From contig PCDI01000012.1 in assembly GCA_002778195.1 (NCBI GenBank), positions 517,276 to 581,275 of the forward strand: 64,000 nucleotides of DNA, written 5' to 3'. Shown here piece by piece: positions 33,780 to 40,888 of the stretch. Source of the stretch: Raffaelea ambrosiae (lineage: Eukaryota > Ascomycota > Sordariomycetes > Ophiostomatales > Ophiostomataceae). Below the pieces are notes generated by a model, which saw only the letters and a program-made list of their open reading frames with translations, ran no database searches and was not told the DNA's origin. How positions within the stretch are numbered: the first letter of the stretch is position 1; the number at the start of each line of letters is the position of its first letter. The position numbers and the translations under genes were made by a program.

Positions 33780-35267
33780 ATGGATCCAAACCCACCAGCA
33801 CGCCAGATACTTCTCGAGGCAGAAACCGGAGTGTGGCATACCCAATTACCACGCTTTCGTGCCGCTTCGATTTTGGCAACCAAGATTGTGCGGGCCATCC
33901 TCTATGTCTTCAGCTTCTTGCTCCCCTCTTGGCTTCATTCGCAGCCCAGGCACAATTCGTGCCCCGTTCCACCAAGGCTGCCCCGACCAACTGCGTATCT
34001 CGATGGGCTGCGTGGGATTGTATCCGTCCTCGTCTTCGTCCGCCATTTTTCTCTCCCGTGGCAACCTCATCTGGACTACGGATACGGATACTCTGTCCGC
34101 TCGGAGCAAGGCACTACGGTCGAATACAAAGGCATCCTGCGTCTTCCCTTTCTTCGGCTGGCTTTCTCAGGCCCCCTTGTCCCCGTGTTCTTCGTCATTT
34201 CCGGCTATGTTCTCTCTGCAAAGCCCCTCAGACTTGGCCAGACTCGCGAGTGGGGGATGGCGTTGCAGGCTATATCGGTATCTGCCTTTCGCAGACCCAT
34301 CCGGCTGTTCTTGCCTCCGCTGGTGAGCACGCTTGTGGTCATGCTGCTGGCCTCTCTGCATTGCTTCGCCTTTGACTACGGACGGATGCCTGGCCGGATC
34401 CCAGCCCATCCCGCTGCAGCGGATTCCTTGCAAGAGCAAGCCGCGCAATGGCTCAGCTTTTCTTTCACGGCGCTCATGAACCCGTGGAGATGGGACGTGC
34501 CAGCCATGCTCTACGGACCACACCTCTGGACCATACCCGTGTCGTTCAAAGGCTCGCTGGTGGTGTTTCTGGCCTGCCTGAGCCTGATACGCGTCCGGCG
34601 ACCGGCCCGCATGGGCTTGGTAGCCATGCTGATGCTGACTACATGGCTGCACGGCCGCTACCATATGGCCCCTTTCCTTGGCGGGATGCTTCTCTGTGAT
34701 TGGGACCTGGGAGCTCCCAGACCAGGCGATGAGCTGGGCGAGCTCAAGGCGTCCTTCCCCCGCCCTCTTCGGGCTCGGGTACAGTCATGGGCTTCGTGCA
34801 TCTGCATGATCATGGGGCTGGTCTACGGGCTTTACCTCGGCTCATTTCCCCGTTACAACGACCATGGCAGGGCCTGCGTTGTGGGCTATCGATGGTACTG
34901 CGCAGTTACACCTGATTACCACTACTGGCATGGCATGTCTGCTCTGTTGATCATGTACACCCTGTCTCGGCTGAGAGCATGTCGGTGGCCGCTGGAGAGT
35001 GCTTGGGCCCAATATCTGGGCGGTATTTCCTATTCCACGTACATCGTCCACGAGCCTTTTCTTCACCTCGTTGCGTTTTTTGCTGTGCCCGCTCTCTGGC
35101 ATGTCACAGGAGAGGAGACCCAGCTGGAGTACCAAACTGGACTGGCTCTTGCTATGCTAGTATGCCTTGTTCTTCTTGTCTGGTTGGCGGACTTGTTTAA
35201 AATGTACGTGGAGACACCATGCATTAGATTATCGGAGAAGCTGGAGAGGCTGTGCCTCCTAGCATGA
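33780..35267 (+). CDS. Acyltransferase 3 family membrane protein
   Basis: Integral-membrane O-acyltransferase of the Acyl_transf_3 family (bacterial OafA/NodX and fungal relatives), which moves acetyl or other short acyl groups to hydroxyls or amines of small molecules or sugars. Single exon, 495 aa. The family signature YLDGLRGIVSVLVFVRHF at about residues 72-90 contains the conserved His. LPFLRLAFSGPLVPVFFVISGYVLS follows, and about ten hydrophobic segments run to the end (YLGGISYSTYIVHEPF, then VETPCIRL). The ATG at 33780 follows CCAAAATGG; a few upstream in-frame codons exist but the Met here is the first plausible start. It is divergent from the precursor gene and flanked by UstYa-like genes, so I infer a tailoring role on the cyclised peptide. 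Confidence 0.85.
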   Translation: MDPNPPARQILLEAETGVWHTQLPRFRAASILATKIVRAILYVFSFLLPSWLHSQPRHNSCPVPPRLPRPTAYLDGLRGIVSVLVFVRHFSLPWQPHLDYGYGYSVRSEQGTTVEYKGILRLPFLRLAFSGPLVPVFFVISGYVLSAKPLRLGQTREWGMALQAISVSAFRRPIRLFLPPLVSTLVVMLLASLHCFAFDYGRMPGRIPAHPAAADSLQEQAAQWLSFSFTALMNPWRWDVPAMLYGPHLWTIPVSFKGSLVVFLACLSLIRVRRPARMGLVAMLMLTTWLHGRYHMAPFLGGMLLCDWDLGAPRPGDELGELKASFPRPLRARVQSWASCICMIMGLVYGLYLGSFPRYNDHGRACVVGYRWYCAVTPDYHYWHGMSALLIMYTLSRLRACRWPLESAWAQYLGGISYSTYIVHEPFLHLVAFFAVPALWHVTGEETQLEYQTGLALAMLVCLVLLVWLADLFKMYVETPCIRLSEKLERLCLLA

Positions 35268-36471
35268 CTACCGTAGTAGTTGGAATGGACCAACTTCACG
35301 TACTCGATTACGGAACCACTAGTTCACAGTCACATCTCTTGCTGGGCAGGTCTTTGTTTCTTTTCTTTGGGCATCACAATCGCCACGTCCGCGCCGCATG
35401 CACCCATACAATAGTTCCTATGCAACTCGCTTGCTCTTGCTCCTTCTGGTAGGCAAGTGCCCAGACCGAAGATGACAACACGTCCTCATTAGTTATATGC
35501 GTGTGCTCAGAGCGCATCACATGCCCGACTGGTGTGGTTCGTCCCAGTTGTGCTAGATACAACGTACCGTGCAGTTGTTGGCACATTGTCGTGATCAGGT
35601 GCGTTTGTAGAATGGTGGCGATGCGTGTTGGATTGCGTGTACTTGTTGTATGCCAGCCAGTCACAGCCCCCAACATACGTAGTACAAAAGCCTCCTCCGA
35701 TGTGGACCCTTCTTGCCGATGTGATTCGGGGAGTGCATCCGTCGACATCTGGGGGGACTGGTGCGGGTCATCACGTCTTGTGAGAAAAACGGAAGGACTT
35801 TGCATGCCGCTTTTGCCGCTAGGCCAAAGTGGCAGGTGAATGCGTGGATTTCCATGAGGAGAACATTCCCGGATTGCCGAAATAAAGCAGCATTAATGGA
35901 CACGAAAGATCCCCTTCCCGGCCACGACAAGACAAGACAGAGGGAAGCCACACGCGGGAGTGCGGGCCAAGACACCATGCTCGGTTTATTGGGCAACATG
36001 TTCGGGCAGACGGGACCGAGCAGACTAGACAGACATTCTGAACTGGTCCAGCTTGAATACTGTGTTCCGAACCAACACGAGCAGAGTCTCCCGACGCGCA
36101 GGTGCCTCACAGCTTTGGAGATCGGGATCAGAATTTGTATAGGCATTACAATGACTCTGTCGCTGCTGGGACTCGGTGCAGCCGCCATGGCGTATACTAT
36201 GCGGCACAAGCATATCTAGCCGTCGTCCACCGGCCGCCTTGATTGGTGAGTTGGATATTAATACATGCTCGAATTTGGGGAATGGGATGGCGTTTTGACA
36301 ATGATTCTTAGCAAGATCCGGTTAGCTAATAAAGAATGCCAAGAGTTCTCAGAAGCTTGTTTGCACAACAAACTATCCCAACACACACCAGGCTTCTGTT
36401 TTGCATGCAACTATTATTTACAAGACAGCCCTTCTCAGACAACACTCAAAAACGCGCCTGCACTCTTTCCC
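35268..36471. other. 1.2-kb spacer inside the island with one doubtful small ORF
   Basis: No recognised gene. Open frames on both strands between 35374 and 35839 lack any family character. Only the short membrane-type ORF at 35977-36219 seemed worth listing. Confidence 0.4.
35977..36219 (+). CDS. Doubtful small ORF with one membrane segment
   Basis: 80 codons in a CACCATGC context. A polar N-terminus is followed by one hydrophobic segment (IGITMTLSLLGLGAAAMAY) and a short basic tail (MRHKHI). The layout resembles the N-terminal third of a UstYa-like protein, so it may be a remnant of a fifth copy, a small membrane protein, or chance. No homology can be claimed. Confidence 0.25.
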   Translation: MLGLLGNMFGQTGPSRLDRHSELVQLEYCVPNQHEQSLPTRRCLTALEIGIRICIGITMTLSLLGLGAAAMAYTMRHKHI

Positions 36472-37439
36472 ATGGACCAAGCACATACCAAAAATCTAGA
36501 CGAAGGGCAGCCATTCTTGCCGTCTGAAGGGTTCGATCTCGAGGAGGATCCAGTAATAGCAGCCAAGTCCAAGCCGAGCCACCATTACCGCATTTGGCTT
36601 GCAGGGGCTCTTTTCCTGCTCTCGGTGACATTTGTGGTGTCGGGGGTCAGCAACAGACCTTCTGAGGCCCGCTGCATCAGGGTTCTCAATTACTGGTGTA
36701 AGAAATGCCTAACCCAGCGCTTCCGTTCACGGCTGCGACTGACATTCTGGAAGCACCCATGCTAGAGGCAATTCAGTACCGTCCCCAGAAAGCAGAACTA
36801 CTGGAGCAAAGCAAATACATGGGCACTCCCACGGCCGAGCTTGAACAGGCGTGGGACGATCTCTGGAAGTGTAAGTCGTTCTCACGACCGTCCCCCCCGA
36901 CTAATTTTTGAGAAACTTCATTTGGGGAAATTGAAATGAGACTGAATTTGAAAAAAGGGGGTTCGCTCGGTATTCAAGAGGACAAGCTGCCACTGTTGAA
37001 CAAGTCCAGCACAGAAAGAGATTGGCATCACCTTCCCAAAGAGATGGGAGGAGGTGTTCAAGCCTTCTTTGAGGGTTATCATCACCTACATTGCCTGGTA
37101 TGACCATTGACCACTCTGCTTTCTGTCACTCACACTCACACCTAAAAAAAGGATTTGATTCGCAAGTACACCTATCGACACGAATGGGACTACAGCTATG
37201 TCCATGCTTTTGTCAACGTAGACGTGGACATTGTTGAACACGTCGAGCACTGCTTGGAGATGTTGCGAGCAAAGTTGATGTGCGAGTCGGACACAACTCC
37301 ATATCTTGTGCTGGACGACCGTGATCATGGAAAAGTAGTCTCCTTGGGAACGCAAAGAAGCTGCCGAGACCACGGGAGCATTGTTGAGTGGTCTGTCAAC
37401 AACATCAACGTGCCGTTTGTTGGTGCAAGAGATGCTTGA
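36472..37439 (+). CDS. UstYa-like (DUF3328) oxidase, copy B
   Basis: UstYa/DUF3328 family protein. Four exons: 36472-36697, 36754-36870, 36958-37097 and 37152-37439; 256 aa. A membrane segment (about 43-60, IWLAGALFLLSVTFVVSGV) follows a cytosolic start. The luminal part shows SPMLEAIQYRPQ..., YMGTPTAELEQAWDDLW, EDKLPLLNKS and GGGVQAFFEGYHHLHCL. Both HxxHC motifs are present: HHLHC (end of exon 3) and HVEHC (exon 4, before LEMLRAKLMC.SDTTPYL). All three predicted introns end in AAG rather than CAG/TAG. The branch CTGAC and the restored family sequence support the first; the exon 2/3 join is the least certain, with an alternative that keeps about five more residues. It converges on copy C, with only 42 bases between stops. 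Confidence 0.75.
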
Positions 37440-37481
37440 AAAACTTGTAACATAGATGCTATCCTCAATACCTTGCAAGAT

Positions 37482-38379
37482 TTAAAGATCCAGCTCCACC
37501 CAGCCCTCCGGAGCACGGTGATCCTGTACAAAATTCTGCTGTGCCCAACCTGCCAATCTCTCATGGTTGCGGCAGACATGTGCTGTTGCAACGCTGGGGA
37601 TAACGCCTCGGCGCGTGCTTTCCGTATTGGCCATGAGATACGGCGTCGTATCAAACTTGCAAAGGAGCTCTCTACGAAGTAGCTCAATGCAGCTGTCCGC
37701 ACGGGCTCTGGTAGGCGGACGGTACAGCGTTTGGTTCATGTCGACATAGACGTATTGGCGGATGATTCGCTGCCATCGGCTCGGTCAGCATCTCTGTGTA
37801 ATGCAATCAGTCAGAAGGGATGGTGGGCGACTCACCAGACAGTTCAGATGCAGTGTAAAGCCAAGAACAGCCAAGTGCTTGCCGTTGCCCTTGATCAGCC
37901 CAGATGTGTCTTTCGGGGCAGGCGGGTTGTCCAATTCTATGACGCCGTCTTTCAGGCTTGTCAGCCTCTTGCTATTGCAGATTTTGCAGATTGCCCTGCT
38001 TGCTATCCAGACAAAGCGAGGAACCTACAAGGAGTGAGCTCGTTCCATTTCGATTCGCGCTGGGCTTCAGGCGGACCTCGAAGAATGGAGCGAGGCACAA
38101 AGAAGTCGATGAGATTCTCTCTGTGGTATTCGATAGCGCTCTTGGCCAGGGCTAGCGAGAATATCAGGAACGCATCCTCCCCGACTCGAGAGCGAAGTTC
38201 GCCGGTCACTGCTCACCATCCGGGAAAAGCCTGTCCACACAGCTCGATGTGGGCGGCGGCCGCGCCACTGTGTATGCGTAGAAGACCGCAGAGCAGACGA
38301 AGAGCAGACTCGACAGCAGGGTCATGGCTGACGTCCAGGAAAGAGTCGAGCATCGATTTCGAGGCTGTTCTTGCGCCAT
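37482..38379 (-). CDS. UstYa-like (DUF3328) protein, copy C, with both HxxHC motifs degenerate
   Basis: Four exons on the minus strand: 38217-38379, 38029-38151, 37836-37948 and 37482-37769; 228 aa, intact frame. A membrane segment lies at about 20-37 (TLLSSLLFVCSAVFYAYTV). It belongs with copy B: CVDRLF..ALAKSAIEYHRENLIDFF, RGPPEAQRESKWNEL and LLRRELLCKFDTTPYLM match B's layout, and VCRNHERLAGW matches its SCRDHGSIVEW. Where B has HHLHC, C reads LHLNC; where B has HVEHC, C reads RADSC. The family's paired His/Cys sites are therefore lost although the frame, signal anchor and splice sites remain. It may be a non-catalytic partner or an early decaying copy. The exon 2/3 acceptor is AAG, after a CTGAC branch. 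Confidence 0.75.
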
Positions 38380-39036
38380 GGTGGCCCTGCTTTGTCGTCG
38401 ACGGTAAGAGGAATGGGCAAGCTACGCTGTTTTGTTTTGTTTTGTATTCTTTTGGTATTTTCTCTTTTCTTTTTTCTTCTCGTTTTCAGACAAAAACGTA
38501 CCGTTTGATGGGAACAGACAAGCTCTCGAAAGCGGAAATGCCGTAGACCCTGAAAGCGGCTCCTTTGACTTCACTCTTCTTTGTGCTCTCTGTGTACTTT
38601 TGACCGGCTTTTCGGCACAGGCGATCGAGCATCCGAACAAGAGTTACACACGTAACTACATAGTACGTATATACATGTACCTCTCGTAAGTCCCGGCCTT
38701 GGTTTGTGGCCAATGCATGTACGGGCGATACTGTAACAGGAAGGTTGTGATGTGCTGCCGACCCGCAGCAGAATGCACCTGGTTTTGAGGGTGTGGACCC
38801 ACAACCAACATGCATGTACGTGATCCTTTGTAGATGGCGAAGCCGAACATGGAAGAAGCCGATTGCGGAAGGGCATGCCATGCGGAGCACCTGCTGAAAG
38901 GACTGGATAATGATCTCTCCAGGTTATAGCAGAGACGGGTCACCTCGCTGACCTCTGCTGGCTGACACCCAATGTTTGGTTTTTTGGGGGGGTTTTTGGT
39001 TTTTCTTTTTTTCTTTTTGGTTCACCATCGAGCATC
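38380..39036. promoter_or_regulatory. Divergent promoter between UstYa-like copies C and D
   Basis: 657 bases between two divergent starts. T/C-rich on the D side (38980-39025). No specific site identified. Confidence 0.4.
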
Positions 39037-40213
39037 ATGTCTCTGTACAGCGAGCCCAAAGACTACCACCGTCTCGAGGAGAGCCTCGACAGCGAGCATG
39101 ACGGCTTTCTGTCCGAAGAGCAGGGCGCAGTCGACCGTTCGCGGTCGCGATTCTGCAGCTCGTGGCTCTTCCTAGCCGTCGTGTCCTGGCTGCTGACAGG
39201 GCTGCTGGGCATTGCCTATGTTCATGATCGGACCAGCCGCCTGGCGGACAGCTACGAGCACGGCTGGGCCACCGACTTTGGTAAGGGCTGCCCTGGTGCT
39301 GCTAGTACGCTGCTGGCACTACTACAGCAAGGAGTTGCCAGGGCTCCAGGTCGGCTGACGTTGTACCGCATCAGTGACGGCGCGCCAAGTCGTGAGCATC
39401 GAGAAGAAAACCTTCACGGGCGCGCCCGCCTTCCACGACGACGGCGAGGAGTACATTCCCCATGCAGACCCGGTCCGCTATGCCGGGCCGCCCAGCCCAG
39501 AGATTGATCTGAACTGGGAGAGGCTGATTGGAGGTATTTTTTTTTTTTTCCATGCCGTCCATGGCACGGCCCCGAGCGATGCACCGCTCTTCTGACCCGG
39601 CTCCGTGTGTGCACAGGACGCTATTTTCTGGTTACGGAAGACGAAGCCAAGGCAACATGGGGCCGCGACTACCAGGACTACTGGGAGGACCATCGTGGCG
39701 GCTACGTTGCCGGGTGCGTTGAGAGACCCCGACCCAAGCCAAGCCCGCTGCGGCAACGGACCAACCTGGATGTGGACTGACATGGGGGCTGAACAGACTG
39801 GACATTTTCCACACGCTGCATTGTCTGAACCTGATCCGCCGGCGACTCCATCCGGAATACTACATATCCACGCACGGCTCCCCAGAGAGCCATGCCTCCC
39901 ACGACGGCACGTCCCGTCTGTTTCGAACACACCCTCTGTTTCCTACCGTAGTTCCTCCTGGCTCTGCCCACACTAACATCGTCTCGCAGACCACTGTCTC
40001 GAACAGATCCGGCAGTACCTGATGTGCGCAGGCGATCTGACGGTGCTGGGCACCAGGTTCTACCCCGGCCTCGGGGAGCACGGCCGCAATTACGTGCTGT
40101 CCGACGTGCCGCATACTTGCCGGAACTTTGACCGCATTCGCGAGTGGACCTGGGAGCGTTACAATGGCAGCACTGCTGTGCAGCCCGACCTGAGCAGGTC
40201 CAGAAGTCCGTGA
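39037..40213 (+). CDS. UstYa-like (DUF3328) oxidase, copy D, with a predicted GC-AG intron
   Basis: UstYa/DUF3328 protein and nearest relative of copy A. Five exons: 39037-39280, 39375-39533, 39617-39713, 39797-39906 and 39990-40213; 277 aa. The acidic N-terminus is followed by a membrane segment (about 44-64, WLFLAVVSWLLTGLLGIAYV). The body matches A closely (VTARQVVSIEKKTF; TEDEAKATWGRDY..YW; GLDIFHTLHCLN). HTLHC is the first motif. The second, HDDHC, exists only if intron 4 starts with GC (exon end GACG, then GCACGT) and ends at the CAG before 39990. No GT donor gives this frame, and the join matches A's HRDHC site and phase. Reading on unspliced ends 30-40 residues later without the second motif. 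The C-terminus carries CAGDLTVLG and HTCRNFDRIREW as in A. Confidence 0.8.
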
Positions 40214-40687
40214 CCGCGGGTAAGGCAAACAGGGGTGTGTGGACGTGGAGCATGGGTCAGAGGTGGACGGGGGTGGGGATGGGGATGGGCCCGAAGTGTG
40301 TCTCCACGGTGCAAACTTCTCCAGCCTTTGGGGCCTCAGTTGCAACTACAATTGTTCTTATTTTGTGCGAGTGATGGACCCGTAATCTGTGGCTGTGTAG
40401 CTCCAGAAACGGCCCTCTAAAGAAAAGAAAAAAAGGATTCCTGTGGTCAAACTAATGCAGCTATGCCCCAAAGCAGCGAGCTGATGGCGGCATTTCCGTG
40501 CATGAGCCCTGTACTTGACGTGCATATGATCGACGACGAGGAGGCTGTTGGGTAACAGCAGGATTCCGACTCCCCGGCCAATCGATTTCATCCAACCGTA
40601 TCTCACTCGTATCGTACACTGATGCTGGGGGGGTGTCAACATGGAGGGTAGCAAGGGGGCTGGCCTGGTCCTGTATCGGTTGAGCGG

Positions 40688-40697
40688 TATATAAAAG
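40688..40697 (+). promoter_or_regulatory. TATA box candidate of the M3 peptidase gene
   Basis: TATATAAAAG about 200 bases upstream of the ATG at 40889, followed by a C/T-rich leader. Confidence 0.5.
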
Positions 40698-40811
40698 ACG
40701 GACCACCCCGTTCAACCGAAGTTGCTCTTCCGAGGACCTCCCTACCCCTCCTGTTTGGAGAACGGATAGCTCTTGATATTCCACTTCCGTGAACTACCAT
40801 TCCTATTCATA

Positions 40812-40839
<28 letters not shown>
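40812..40839. repeat. Homopolymer of about 28 C
   Basis: Uninterrupted C run 50 bases upstream of the M3 ATG, very likely length-variable. Confidence 0.9.
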
Positions 40840-40842
<3 letters not shown>

Positions 40843-40888
40843 CTCGCCCTCCGTGTAGCCAAGTACTCGTACGGAAATCCCTTTTGCC

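Larger units (their letters stand above)
40214..40888. other. Right edge of the island and upstream region of the M3 peptidase gene
   Basis: No gene. Contains a TATA-like site (40688-40697) and a long C homopolymer (40812-40839) in the presumed leader of the M3 gene. Confidence 0.45.

Noticed and set aside
38325..38379. Apparent frameshift in UstYa-like copy C near the start
   Set aside because: It arose from misreading a run of A/T at a line break. On recheck the ATG at 38379 reads in frame into the membrane segment, so the gene is not broken there.
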